A DNA stretch of 64,000 nucleotides from an uncultured bacterium (GTDB lineage: Bacteria; Bacillota; Clostridia; Oscillospirales; Acutalibacteraceae): the NCBI GenBank assembly GCA_905215055.1, contig CAJMOH010000007.1, positions 19,370 to 83,369 of the forward strand, in the 5' to 3' direction. Positions 54,589 through 63,483 of this stretch are shown one piece after another (position 1 is the stretch's first letter; each line of letters begins with the position of its first letter). Below the pieces are notes generated by a model. It was not told where the DNA came from and ran no database searches. It saw only the letters and a program-made list of their open reading frames with translations. The position numbers and the translations under genes are program-made.

Positions 54589-55728
54589 TCAGCGCTCACT
54601 GTAATTTCCCAAGAAGGAGAACCGGGGCAGCTCGTCCCGCAGGGCGCAGATCAGGTCCAAGGTGGCAGGCTGGTGAATGTTCCCCGTAAAATCCAAATAG
54701 AAGTCGTACTCAAAATTTTTGCCTGGCAGGGGCCGGGACTCGATTTTTGTCAGGTTCAGCCCAGCCAAGGCAAAGCGCTCCAGCACACTGGACAGCGAGC
54801 CGGTTACATGAGGAAGGGAAAAGCACAGGCTGATTTTCCCCGCGTCCTCCGGCAGAATGGCCTCTTTGGAAATGACCACAAAGCGAGTGGTGTTTTCCGC
54901 CTCGTTTTGGATGCTCTCCCGCAGAATGGTCAAGCCGTACTTTTGAGCTGCTTCTTTAGAGCAAATGGCGGCCACCCCGGGAGGACATTCCTCCGCCACA
55001 TACTGAGCGGCGGCAGCGGTGTTGGACCACTCCACAGCCCGCAGCCCGTGGGCCTCCAAATACTCGCTGCACTGGGACAGTGCCTGGGGATGGGACACGG
55101 CGGCGTTCGGCGTCCCGGTAGCTTTGCCAACCGCCAGGCAATGCTCCACCTTCACATCCACCGCCCCCACAATATAAAAGCGGTACCGCAGGATTAAATC
55201 GTACACCGCAGTGACAGACCCGGCCGCGGAGTTCTCCACAGGCAGCACGCCAAAGTCCGCCCTGCCCGCTGCCACGTCCTCAAAGACTCCCTGGAAGGAC
55301 GGCTCAAAGGCAGGGGTGATCTGTCCAAAGAAGTCCAGCGCCGCCCTGTGAGAAAAGGCTCCCGGCACTCCCTGGCACACCACCCGTGCGCCCTCCCGCT
55401 GGAGAGTGCGGGCGGCAGTCTGCTCCAGCTCCCGGAGAGGACCGCCGCCCTGGAGCAGCACATGCTGCTTGGCCCGGCTGATTGCCATGATGGAGCTGTA
55501 CAGGCTTGCCGCGGCCTCCCCCTCTTTCCCAGCGCGCCGGCGGACCCTGTCCAAGATGGCCTGCTCCCGCTGAGGGGCAAACACGGGCATGCCAGCTTCC
55601 TTTTTCAGCTGGGCCACCCGCTGGGAGCAGTCCATGCGGCGCAGAAACAGGGGCAACAGCTCCTCGTCTATCTGATCGATCTCTTCCCGGAGCTTCCCGA
55701 GCCGGGCCTCGTAATCCGATGGTTCCAC
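54589..55728 (-). CDS. pheA: Bifunctional chorismate mutase/prephenate dehydratase (P-protein)
   Basis: The 379-residue protein makes phenylpyruvate from chorismate. The chorismate mutase domain is residues about 1-90 (LREEIDQIDEELLPLFLRRM). The dehydratase contains GVPGAFSHRA, PVENSAAGSV and NTTRFVVIS. A C-terminal ACT domain (ESRPLPGKNFEYDFYLDF) gives Phe feedback inhibition. The GTG start follows AAAGGGAGA by seven bases. It is the last pathway gene of the operon. Confidence 0.94.
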   Translation of the reverse strand: MEPSDYEARLGKLREEIDQIDEELLPLFLRRMDCSQRVAQLKKEAGMPVFAPQREQAILDRVRRRAGKEGEAAASLYSSIMAISRAKQHVLLQGGGPLRELEQTAARTLQREGARVVCQGVPGAFSHRAALDFFGQITPAFEPSFQGVFEDVAAGRADFGVLPVENSAAGSVTAVYDLILRYRFYIVGAVDVKVEHCLAVGKATGTPNAAVSHPQALSQCSEYLEAHGLRAVEWSNTAAAAQYVAEECPPGVAAICSKEAAQKYGLTILRESIQNEAENTTRFVVISKEAILPEDAGKISLCFSLPHVTGSLSSVLERFALAGLNLTKIESRPLPGKNFEYDFYLDFTGNIHQPATLDLICALRDELPRFSFLGNYSER

Positions 55729-55756
55729 AGGCGATTCTCCCTTTCCTTGAGTAATG

Positions 55757-56848
55757 TTACAGCAGGCCGCTTTCCGCCAAAAGCTCCAGCACGGAGATGC
55801 AGGCGGCAGCTTCCACTGCCGCGGCGGCTCGGGGCACAATGCAGGGGTCGTGACGGCCGTGAATCACCAGCTTGGTGTTCTCCCCTGTTTGAAGATTTAC
55901 CGTGTCCTGCTCCTTGGCGATGGAGGCGGTGGGCTTGAAGGCCGCGCGGAACACCAGGGGCATGCCGTTGGTAATGCCCCCCTGGATGCCCCCGGCATGG
56001 TTGGTGCGGGTTTTCACTTGGCCCCCTTCATCGTAGTAGAAGGGGTCGTTGTTCTGGCTGCCCCGGCGCCGGGAGCCGCCAAAGCCTGAGCCAAACTCGA
56101 TGCCCTTCATGGCGGGAATGCCAAAGCACAGAGAGGCGATCACGTTTTCGGCGCCGCCGAACATGGGATTGCCCGCTCCCACAGGCAGGCCGGTAACAAC
56201 ACACTCCACTGTGCCTCCCACACTGTCGCAGTCCATGCGGGCGGACTCGATCACGGCCCGCATTTCAGCTTTCCGCTCCAGATCGATCACGGGGAAGTAT
56301 TCCCCGGAAAGCCGCTTCATCAGCTCCGCTGGAATGGACACCGGGTCAAAGGCCAGGTCCTCTACCTCGCCGATGGAGGCCACATGGGAGGCCACAAGAA
56401 TCCCCCGCCGGGCCAGAATTTGCCGGGCAACCGCACCGGTGAACACCAGCGGCGCCGTCAGCCGTCCGGAAAAGTGGCCGCCTCCCCGAACGTCATGGTG
56501 GTTGCCGTACTTCACATAGGCGGTGTAGTCGGCGTGGCCGGGCCGGGGATTGATCCGCAGGCCCTCGTAGTCCTTGGAGCGCTGGTTGGTGTTTTCAATG
56601 ACGGCGCACAGGGGCGCGCCGGTGGTGACGCCATCCAGCAGGCCGCACAGCACCTGGGGCTGGTCCGGCTCCTTCCGGCGGGTAGCGGTGGGGTCCTGCC
56701 CAGGGGCGCGGCGGGCCATCTGCGCTAAAATTTCCTCCCAATCAATGGGTTCCCCGGCGGGCAGGCCGTCTATATTCACCCCAATAGCCGCCGTGTGGCT
56801 TCCTCCAAAAATGGAGATTTGAATACGTTCACCCCAGGTCGAGGACAT
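55757..56848 (-). CDS. aroC: Chorismate synthase
   Basis: The 363-residue FMN-dependent enzyme converts EPSP to chorismate. Motifs: SIFGGSHTAAIGV, RPGHADYTAYVKYG and RGGGHFSGRLTAPLV. Its start overlaps the aroA end by 20 bases, with AGGAGGG upstream. It is followed by pheA 28 bases on. Confidence 0.96.
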   Translation of the reverse strand: MSSTWGERIQISIFGGSHTAAIGVNIDGLPAGEPIDWEEILAQMARRAPGQDPTATRRKEPDQPQVLCGLLDGVTTGAPLCAVIENTNQRSKDYEGLRINPRPGHADYTAYVKYGNHHDVRGGGHFSGRLTAPLVFTGAVARQILARRGILVASHVASIGEVEDLAFDPVSIPAELMKRLSGEYFPVIDLERKAEMRAVIESARMDCDSVGGTVECVVTGLPVGAGNPMFGGAENVIASLCFGIPAMKGIEFGSGFGGSRRRGSQNNDPFYYDEGGQVKTRTNHAGGIQGGITNGMPLVFRAAFKPTASIAKEQDTVNLQTGENTKLVIHGRHDPCIVPRAAAAVEAAACISVLELLAESGLL

Positions 56849-58133
56849 GGGCAGACCCTCCTAGCTTTTTAAAATCTTGGAAAAATCCGGGATAGGACTT
56901 GCGGATACTTTGGGCGTCGGTGACAGACAGCTGCTCCCGGCACCGCAGGCCCGCCGCAGCCAGAGACATGACCACCCGGTGGTCGTTTTTCCCTTGGACC
57001 AAGCCGCCCTGAAGCCAGGGGACTCCCTGGATCACCAGGCCGTCGGCAACAGTGTCCGCCTTTCCTCCCAGACCGTTGATGGCCTCGGCCATCGCCGCCA
57101 GCCGGTCGCTCTCCTTAAGACGCAGGCGCTGGGCGTTGACAATGCGGGTTTCCCCCCGGCTGAGGGCGGCGCACACCGCCAGGGCAGGCACCATATCCGG
57201 GATTTGGGCGGCATCGATGGTAAACCCGTGGAGGCCGCCGAAGGGGTCGCCGCTGTGAGGATTCCAGGCGGAAAGAGAGGCTCCATGCCAGGAAACTTGC
57301 AGGCCAAAGCGCCGGAACAGCTCCACGCAGGCTTTATCCCCCTGCAAGGAGGAGGGATTCAGCCCCTGAATCTCTATGGGGGCGCCCTGGGGCGAAAGAG
57401 CCGCCATACACAGGAAAAAGGCCGCCTGAGACCAATCCCCCTCCACCCGGCAGTTGTGGGGAAGATAGCATTGGCCTCCGGAAACCTTCCAGCCTTGGGG
57501 CGTTTCCTGAACGGCAATGCCATACTCGCGCAGGATGGAAATGGTCAGATCCACATAGCCCTTGGACTCCAGAGGCGAGGTGAGAACAATTTCGCTGTCG
57601 CCGGCAAGCAGCGGCAGGGCAAACAGCAGGCCCGTGACAAATTGAGAGCTGACGTTGCCCGGCAGCCGGTAAACACCGCTTTTCAACCGCCCGGAAATCT
57701 CCAAGGGCAGTCCCCCCTGCGTGCGGAAATCCACTCCGTGAAGGGGAAGAAGCTCTCCATACACGCCCAGAGGCCGCTGGGGAAGCCTTCCCCGGCCCAG
57801 AAACCGGGCGGAAACCCCCAGCGCAGCCGCGATGGGGATAAGAAACCGCAGGGTGGAGCCAGACTCCCCACAGTCAATTACCGCGTTCTGCCGGCCCAGA
57901 CTGGCGGCGTCCAGAGTGAGAGTGCCCGCGTCCTCGTCAAAGCTGACCTGGGCGCCCAGGGCGCCTGCCGCCGCGACAGTGGCCTTGATGTCCTCGCTTA
58001 AATCCACATGGGAGAGGGTACAGGCTCCCCGGGACAGGGCCGCGCAGAGGACCTGCCGGTGCGCGGCGCTTTTGCTGGGGGGAATTTGCACACAGCCACC
58101 CTTAAAATCATTTCCGTAAATTACTTGAGCCAC
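56829..58133 (-). CDS. aroA: EPSP synthase (3-phosphoshikimate 1-carboxyvinyltransferase)
   Basis: The 434-residue two-domain enzyme has IPPSKSAAHRQ near its start, GESGSTLRF and RLRLKESDRLAAMA. The GTG at 58133 with AAAGGAGG eight bases upstream is the start; longer in-frame extensions run antisense-free through aroB and lack homology. The aroB stop is 15 bases upstream. Confidence 0.95.
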   Translation of the reverse strand: MAQVIYGNDFKGGCVQIPPSKSAAHRQVLCAALSRGACTLSHVDLSEDIKATVAAAGALGAQVSFDEDAGTLTLDAASLGRQNAVIDCGESGSTLRFLIPIAAALGVSARFLGRGRLPQRPLGVYGELLPLHGVDFRTQGGLPLEISGRLKSGVYRLPGNVSSQFVTGLLFALPLLAGDSEIVLTSPLESKGYVDLTISILREYGIAVQETPQGWKVSGGQCYLPHNCRVEGDWSQAAFFLCMAALSPQGAPIEIQGLNPSSLQGDKACVELFRRFGLQVSWHGASLSAWNPHSGDPFGGLHGFTIDAAQIPDMVPALAVCAALSRGETRIVNAQRLRLKESDRLAAMAEAINGLGGKADTVADGLVIQGVPWLQGGLVQGKNDHRVVMSLAAAGLRCREQLSVTDAQSIRKSYPGFFQDFKKLGGSAHVLDLG

Positions 58134-58147
58134 AGGGGATTCCTCCT

Positions 58148-59191
58148 TTACAGCAAGGGCCTTAGCTGGTCCCGGGTGATGGGATAGATGACGCTCTCCC
58201 CAATCTGGGTGAGCAGGATCAGCCGCAGGGTAGAGCCGTCGCTTTTTTTGTCCAGAGCCGTGGCCTTGACGATTTCCTCCCAGGAGAAGCGGTCCTGGAT
58301 GGGCAAGCCATACCGCTCCAGCACCCCGCTGACCCGCCGCGCCGTGCCGGCAGGGGTAACGCCCAGGCACTCTCCCACCCGGCAAGCCAGCACCATGCCG
58401 ATTCCCACAGCCTCTCCGTGGGACAGCCCCTGAAAGCCGTGGAGCTTTTCCAGAGCGTGGCCGAAGGTGTGGCCGAAATTCAAAATCATCCGCCGGCCGG
58501 TGTCCCGGGTATCCTCCTCCACAAAGGAGCGCTTGCTGTCCACGCACCGGGCCAGCAGGCCCTCCAGATCCTTTAGGGCAGAGCCGGCCTCCAGCGCCTC
58601 AAACAGAGGCCTGTCGGAAATGCAGCCGTACTTGATGACCTCCCCCATGCCGTCCCGGAAAAAGTGATCGGGCAGCGTTTTCAGGGTTTCCGGGTCCATC
58701 AAAACGGCGGCGGGCTGGTGAAAGGCCCCTACCAGATTTTTGCCAAAGGGCAGGTCCACACCGGTCTTTCCTCCCACACTGGCGTCCACCTGGGAAAGCA
58801 GCGTGGTGGGAACCTGCAAAAAGGAGATTCCCCGCAGATAGGTGGCGGCGGCAAAGCCCCCCATGTCCCCGGTGACGCCGCCCCCCAGGGTGACAATGAA
58901 ATCCGTGCGGGTGAAATCGTTTTCCGCCAAAGCCCGGTACATCTCGCACACGGTGCTGATCTGCTTGGACGGCTCCCCGGCGGGGAACACAAAGGCAGAA
59001 ACAGAAAAGCCCGCCCGCTCCAGGGAGAGCTTTACCCGCTCTCCATACAGGGGATAGACGTTTGTCTCGCTGATGAGCATGGCCTTAGAGCCTGGCTTCT
59101 GGGTCTCCAGAGCCAGCTCTCCAATCCGGTCCAGCAAGCCGTTCTCAATGGTGACGCTGTATGGCCGCGCCGTTTGAATATGCAGCTTCAT
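58148..59191 (-). CDS. aroB: 3-dehydroquinate synthase
   Basis: The 347-residue NAD- and zinc-dependent enzyme closes the DAHP ring. The glycine-rich text GGGVTGDMGGFAAATYLRG and the zinc-site HTFGHALE are present. AAGGAGGAA precedes the ATG. It lies 25 bases after tyrA. Confidence 0.96.
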   Translation of the reverse strand: MKLHIQTARPYSVTIENGLLDRIGELALETQKPGSKAMLISETNVYPLYGERVKLSLERAGFSVSAFVFPAGEPSKQISTVCEMYRALAENDFTRTDFIVTLGGGVTGDMGGFAAATYLRGISFLQVPTTLLSQVDASVGGKTGVDLPFGKNLVGAFHQPAAVLMDPETLKTLPDHFFRDGMGEVIKYGCISDRPLFEALEAGSALKDLEGLLARCVDSKRSFVEEDTRDTGRRMILNFGHTFGHALEKLHGFQGLSHGEAVGIGMVLACRVGECLGVTPAGTARRVSGVLERYGLPIQDRFSWEEIVKATALDKKSDGSTLRLILLTQIGESVIYPITRDQLRPLL

Positions 59192-59216
59192 GGGTATTCC
59201 TCCTTCCTGGGCCGCT

Positions 59217-60044
59217 TCAGCCCACTTCCCGCTTGATCTGGGCCGCCGCCCGCAGCAGCCGCCTCAGCTCTTCCTCGTCCGCCCGGTCCACTGCCTGACG
59301 GAACCGGTCCAGGTTGCGCTGAAGCTCGTCCAGCTCCTCTACCAAGCACTGACGGTTGTCCAGAAACAGACGGCTCCACAGAACGTCGTTGATATTGGCC
59401 ACCCGGGACACGTCCCGGTAGCTGCCTGCGGAGAAGCCCTGATGCTCCCTGCACCGGGGACTGAGCACATAGGCGCAGGCCAGCACATGGGGAACCTGAG
59501 AGGTATAGGCTATATTCCGGTCATGCTCCTGCGCTGTGACCTTCACCACCCGGCCAAAGCCCATCTGGCGGGCCAGAGACTCCACAACGGCCACAGCCTG
59601 GGGAGAGGCGTTCCCCGGCACCAAAATGTAAGAGGCGCCCATAAAAATGCTGGGATCGCTGGCGGCAAAGCCGCTCTGCTCTTTGCCCGCCATAGGATGG
59701 CCCGCCACAAACTCATAGGCGGCGTTCTGAGACAGGTCCTCCATAGCGGCGCAGATCTCCTGCTTGATGCCGCAGGCGTCGGTGAGAACACACCCCGGCT
59801 TGAGCCGGCTCCCATGCTGGCGGACAAACTCCAAAAAGTCCTCTGGGTAGATGGAAAGATACACCAGGTCCGCCCGTTCCAGGTCCGAAGGAGCGGCTTT
59901 GCCATCGATGGCGCCGCAGGAGCAGGCGTCCAGCAGCACGTCGTCGTTGATGTCCATACCCAGCACCCGGTGAGAGGTATTTTGCTTGATGGCCTTGGCA
60001 ATAGAGCCTCCAATCAGGCCCAGGCCCACAATGACAATCTCCAT
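59217..60044 (-). CDS. tyrA: Prephenate dehydrogenase
   Basis: The 275-residue enzyme converts prephenate to 4-hydroxyphenylpyruvate for Tyr. The NAD site is IVGLGLIGGSIAKAI. AGHPMAGKEQSGF is typical. No ACT domain is attached, so it may be less sensitive to Tyr. It starts five bases after the aroF stop with a weak ribosome site, suggesting translational coupling. Confidence 0.94.
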   Translation of the reverse strand: MEIVIVGLGLIGGSIAKAIKQNTSHRVLGMDINDDVLLDACSCGAIDGKAAPSDLERADLVYLSIYPEDFLEFVRQHGSRLKPGCVLTDACGIKQEICAAMEDLSQNAAYEFVAGHPMAGKEQSGFAASDPSIFMGASYILVPGNASPQAVAVVESLARQMGFGRVVKVTAQEHDRNIAYTSQVPHVLACAYVLSPRCREHQGFSAGSYRDVSRVANINDVLWSRLFLDNRQCLVEELDELQRNLDRFRQAVDRADEEELRRLLRAAAQIKREVG

Positions 60045-60049
60045 AGCGC

Positions 60050-61063
60050 TTACAGGCTGTGAACCAGGCTGGAAACCTTGGTCACTTTTTTCGCCAGGCT
60101 GTCAAACTGGACAGGGGTGATGGACTGGGCGCCGTCGCACAGGGCGTGGCTGGGGTCGTTGTGGACCTCGATAATCAAACCGTCGGCGCCAATGGCGGCA
60201 GCGGCCAAGGCCAGCGGCTCAATCAGCCAGTTGATGCCGGAGGCGTGGCTGGGGTCCACAATCACAGGAAGGTGAGACAGCTTCTTAATCACCGGCACAG
60301 CGGAAATGTCCAGAGTGTTGCGGGTGAAGGTCTCGTAGGTGCGGATGCCCCGCTCGCAGAGGATCACCTGTTCGTTGCCCTCGGCCATGATATACTCGGC
60401 GCTCATCAGCAGCTCCTCGATGGTGTTGGCCAGGCCCCGCTTGAGCAGAATGGGCTTGCGGAGCTTTCCAAGCTGCTTCAGCAGCTCGAAATTCTGCATA
60501 TTCCGGGCGCCCACCTGGATGATGTCCACGTCCTCGAACAGAGGAAGATGCTCGATGCTCATAATCTCGGTGACAATGGGCAGGCCGGTTTTTTTCTTGG
60601 CCTCGCTGAGCAGCTCCAGGCCCTCCGCCTTCATGCCCTGGAAGGAATAGGGCGAGGTGCGGGGCTTGAAGGCGCCGCCCCGAAGAAACTGCGCCCCGGA
60701 CTCCTTCACCTTTTCCGCCACATAGCAGATCTGCTCCTCGCTTTCCACAGAGCAGGGACCAGCGATCAGCGCCAGGTGTCCATCTCCGATGGTCTGCCCC
60801 CCCGGCAGGGTAATCACCGTGTCGTCGGGGTGGAATTTCCGATTGGCCTTTTTATAAGGCTCCTGAACGCGCTTGACGCTCTCCACAAAATCCTGGGCCT
60901 CGATATATTCCGCGTCAATGGCGGTGGTGTCGCCGATCAATCCCAGCACGGTGCTGTGGGTGCCTACCCAGGTGTTCACCTGAACGTCGTAATGGCTGGT
61001 GAGCTTTTGGATGAACTCATCCACAACCTCCTGCTTTTGGTGGGGTTTGAGCACGATAATCAT
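60050..61063 (-). CDS. aroF: DAHP synthase (AroF, type I-beta with regulatory N-domain)
   Basis: The 337-residue enzyme commits carbon to the aromatic pathway. Residues 1-65 form a ferredoxin-like domain (MIIVLKPHQKQEVVDEFI), the feedback-inhibition domain known from Thermotoga-type enzymes. The catalytic barrel has AGPCSVESEEQ, RGGAFKPRTSPYSFQG, KRGLANTIEELL and VDPSHASG. AAGGAAGGG precedes the ATG. It is the first gene after the leader terminator, so it is the most exposed to attenuation. Confidence 0.96.
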   Translation of the reverse strand: MIIVLKPHQKQEVVDEFIQKLTSHYDVQVNTWVGTHSTVLGLIGDTTAIDAEYIEAQDFVESVKRVQEPYKKANRKFHPDDTVITLPGGQTIGDGHLALIAGPCSVESEEQICYVAEKVKESGAQFLRGGAFKPRTSPYSFQGMKAEGLELLSEAKKKTGLPIVTEIMSIEHLPLFEDVDIIQVGARNMQNFELLKQLGKLRKPILLKRGLANTIEELLMSAEYIMAEGNEQVILCERGIRTYETFTRNTLDISAVPVIKKLSHLPVIVDPSHASGINWLIEPLALAAAAIGADGLIIEVHNDPSHALCDGAQSITPVQFDSLAKKVTKVSSLVHSL

Positions 61064-61096
61064 TGGTTGATTCCCTTCCTTTCACAAAAATCGCAT

Positions 61097-61124
61097 AAAA
61101 AAGGCGGGGCCTAACGGCTCCGCC
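61097..61124 (-). terminator. Leader terminator (candidate attenuator) before aroF
   Basis: On the minus strand a 9-bp stem with one mismatch (GGCGG-A-GCC and GGC-C-CCGCC) and a 4-base loop is followed by six Ts. It lies just upstream of the aroF ribosome site, so it would stop transcription before the operon unless prevented. Confidence 0.82.
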
Positions 61125-61247
61125 AACCTTCAGCATGCTTTTCCCGAACCCGGCCCAGGCACCGCCCCTTTGCCAAAAGACCCGGCTGACCCGCCGGTCC
61201 CTGGCAGCAAGACGCCCATGCGCCCGGCTTGCCTTCTGGTTTCATGC

Positions 61248-61376
61248 TTATGAACAAACGCAGCCGTATTTTTTCCACGCACAAAAAGCCTGGGCCGTAA
61301 ATCGCAGGCTCAAGCTAAAATAATAGCTAAATCGCTTTGTGCTGCAGGAAACCATACCGTCTGTGTTCCTCCACAT
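61248..61376 (-). CDS. Candidate aromatic-rich leader peptide
   Basis: An open frame of 42 codons runs from ATG 61376, or 35 codons from ATG 61355, to TAA 61248. It contains Phe/Tyr/Trp codons at high density: RFSYYF, LRFTAQAF, and AWKKYG. GGAGG lies 12 bases before the inner ATG and overlaps codons 2-4 of the longer form. Location in the leader of an aromatic operon ahead of a terminator suggests attenuation. Initiation signals are not ideal, so translation is not proven. Confidence 0.4.
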   Translation of the reverse strand: MWRNTDGMVSCSTKRFSYYFSLSLRFTAQAFCAWKKYGCVCS

Positions 61377-61396
61377 CTTCTTTCGGGATTAGCTTT

Positions 61397-61425
61397 ATGT
61401 TACTCCAGGGGCAGGCGTTTGTCAA
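61397..61425 (-). promoter_or_regulatory. Promoter of the aroF leader
   Basis: On the minus strand TTGACA and TAACAT are 17 bases apart. It overlaps the aroK stop codon, so aroF onward has its own promoter inside the aro cluster. The gap 61064-61421 holds this promoter, the leader reading frame and the terminator. Confidence 0.8.
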
Positions 61426-62051
61426 GTATTTTTTGCCGGCGGAGCCGCCTGAAAGCGCTCCGCCACCCGCTTTGCCACCACCACCGCCGGGGCGCCTCCG
61501 TCAATTACCAGATCCGCCGCGGCCCGATACAGGGGGACCCGCTTCTCATACAGCTCCGCGATGACCCTGCGGCGGTCCGGCACCTGGAGCAAGGGGCGGC
61601 GCTTGTCGTTTTTCAGCCGCTCCTGCAGGGCCGCCACCGGCACGTCCAAGAAGAGAATGTGCGCCCCGTGCTTGTGAAAGGCCTCCACATTCCGCTGGGA
61701 AAGCACCGTGCCGCCCCCGCTGGCGATGACCATTCCCTTCCGAGAGGCCACCTCCTCCGCCGCCTGGGTTTCCCTCATCCGAAATCCCTGCTCTCCCTCT
61801 CGGGCGAAGATCTCCGCCACTGTCATACCGGCCTTCTGTTCAATGTAATTGTCCAAGTCGCAAAACTGCCGGTTCAGCAGCTTGGCCACGCGCCTGCCCA
61901 CGCTGGATTTTCCGCAGCCCATAAAGCCGCAGAGCACAATATTTCCCGAAAGCGGCTTGTGGTCCCCAGCTCGGGGAGACTGGGCCAAATGCTCCCCGCG
62001 CCTTCTGCCCGGCCGCCTGCGCCGGGGCCGCCTCTTTTCCGTTTCGCTCAC
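61422..62051 (-). CDS. aroK: Shikimate kinase
   Basis: The 209-residue P-loop kinase has GFMGCGKSSVGR, DLDNYIEQ and ASGGGTV. The kinase core starts near residue 37. The N-terminal extension is very Arg-rich (RRPRRRRPGRRRG), which is unusual. GTG 62051 with AAGGAGG seven bases upstream is the start and overlaps the aroE stop. Confidence 0.92.
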   Translation of the reverse strand: MSETEKRRPRRRRPGRRRGEHLAQSPRAGDHKPLSGNIVLCGFMGCGKSSVGRRVAKLLNRQFCDLDNYIEQKAGMTVAEIFAREGEQGFRMRETQAAEEVASRKGMVIASGGGTVLSQRNVEAFHKHGAHILFLDVPVAALQERLKNDKRRPLLQVPDRRRVIAELYEKRVPLYRAAADLVIDGGAPAVVVAKRVAERFQAAPPAKNT

Positions 62052-62959
62052 AGCTGTTCCTCCTTCTTGGACTCCGTTCCTGGAAAAAGCCGGGTCAGCT
62101 CCTCTTGGGCGTCCCGGCAAAGCGTCCGCAGGTCCTCCTGAGAAAACCGGGTGCCGTACCAAATCTCATGGGCGGCCACGGCCTGGTAGACCAGCATTTC
62201 CATGCCGCCCACAGTCTGGGCACCCGTTTCCTCCGCCAGCCGGAGAAGCTCTGTCTGGGCCGGGTTGTATACCGCGTCAAACACCGCACCGCACCGGGAA
62301 ACCACCTGGCAGGAAACCGGGCTGGCTCCTTCCCGGGGATACATGCCCACGCTGGTGGCGTTGAGGAGCAGGTCAAAGGAGCGCCCTTCCCAGCGGCAGA
62401 AAGACTCCAGTTCCTCATAGGTGTCCACCTCCAGGCGGAAGTCCCTATCTCCCCGCTGGCGCAGGTAGGCGGCCACTTCCTCAGCCAAGGCCACCGCCTT
62501 GGGCTGGGAATTCTCCCGGCAGGCAATGGTCAAATCCACATCCCGCTGGCGGTCCGCCGCTTCGAAGGCCAAGGCCCTGGCCGCGCCCCCGTTTCCTAAG
62601 AGGAGCAGCCTGCCGGAAAAGTCCAGGCCGTGGTTTTCCAAGGCCTTTTGGCAGCCCGCCCCGTCGGTGGTAAAACCGGTCATCCTACCGGCCTCCACCC
62701 GCACGGTGTTCACCGAGCCAAAGCGCCGGGCCTTGGCATCCAGGCTGTCCAGAAAGGGCAGGATGGCGCTTTTATGGGGAATGGTAATGTTAAAGCAGTC
62801 CAGCTCCCGCAGGGCGGGCAGGGCGGCGGGCAGGTCCGGCACATCCAGCACCTGATAGACAAAGGGGATGCCCTCCAGCTGAAACAGGCGCCTGTGGATA
62901 AAGGGGGACATGGTGTGTCCAATGGGATGACCGATGACAGCAGCTTTTTGGACCTGCAT
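62048..62959 (-). CDS. aroE: Shikimate dehydrogenase
   Basis: The 303-residue NADPH enzyme reduces dehydroshikimate. Motifs: IGHTMSPFIHRRLF, FNITIPHKSAILP (catalytic Lys), TDGAGCQKAL, GNGGAARALAFE and NATSVGMYPREG. It overlaps aroK by four bases. It is the first gene of the aromatic cluster. AGGAAAGGAAGG precedes the ATG. Confidence 0.95.
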   Translation of the reverse strand: MQVQKAAVIGHPIGHTMSPFIHRRLFQLEGIPFVYQVLDVPDLPAALPALRELDCFNITIPHKSAILPFLDSLDAKARRFGSVNTVRVEAGRMTGFTTDGAGCQKALENHGLDFSGRLLLLGNGGAARALAFEAADRQRDVDLTIACRENSQPKAVALAEEVAAYLRQRGDRDFRLEVDTYEELESFCRWEGRSFDLLLNATSVGMYPREGASPVSCQVVSRCGAVFDAVYNPAQTELLRLAEETGAQTVGGMEMLVYQAVAAHEIWYGTRFSQEDLRTLCRDAQEELTRLFPGTESKKEEQL

Positions 62960-63006
62960 AAGAACCTTCCTTTCCTGGGATTCTGCAAAATATTTTCAAT
63001 TTCTAG

Positions 63007-63035
63007 TTGACAAAGCAGAACGGACTCAATAAAAT
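63007..63035 (+). promoter_or_regulatory. Promoter of acpP
   Basis: TTGACA and TAAAAT with 17 bases between, in the divergent gap between aroE and acpP. Confidence 0.8.
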
Positions 63036-63168
63036 GTAGTTGATAGATACGGCCCAAGGCAAAACGCCAGCCTTTTTGGATTGTATCACACAAAGACGGG
63101 TTTTGTCCATATCCCGCATACCCGTGGCCCCCAAACATTTCAGAACAATTTTTTAGGAGGAACAAGAA

Positions 63169-63402
63169 ATGGTGTTAGAAAAAGTCAAGGCGATTCTCAG
63201 CGAGCAGTTCGATGTTGAGGAAGATTCCATCACGGCGGAGACCACGCTTGCAGACGACCTGGGCGCCGATTCTCTGGACGTTGTGGACCTGCTGATGTCC
63301 ATCGAGGACGAATTTGAGGTGGAGATTCCCGACGAGGAAGTGGAGAACATCAAGACCGTTGGCGCTTTGGTGGAGTACATCGAGGGCCACTCCAAGGTGT
63401 AA
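63169..63402 (+). CDS. acpP: Acyl carrier protein
   Basis: The 77-residue acidic protein carries fatty acyl chains. The attachment serine is in LGADSLDVVDL. AGGAGG precedes the ATG. It is monocistronic here, with a terminator after it and no fab genes adjacent, unlike most bacteria. The Sfp-type enzyme at 224-793 could modify it. Confidence 0.96.
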   Translation: MVLEKVKAILSEQFDVEEDSITAETTLADDLGADSLDVVDLLMSIEDEFEVEIPDEEVENIKTVGALVEYIEGHSKV

Positions 63403-63432
63403 GAAACAGCGTAGATTTGGTGTGAAAACCAT

Positions 63433-63460
63433 GCCCGGGCGGCTTGTCCGGGCTATTTTT
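63433..63460 (+). terminator. Intrinsic terminator of acpP
   Basis: A GCCCGG stem pairs with CCGGGC around a 9-base loop, then TATTTTT. Confidence 0.8.
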
Positions 63461-63483
63461 CTGCCCTTTCCCAGCGGTTTTTC

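Noticed and set aside
61064..61400. T-box leader for the aroF operon
   Set aside because: I looked for the UGGN-ACCGCG box; the closest texts (AGGGACCGGCGG and GGGGCGGTGCC) lack the tRNA acceptor-pairing UGGN in context. A covariance-model search could overturn this.
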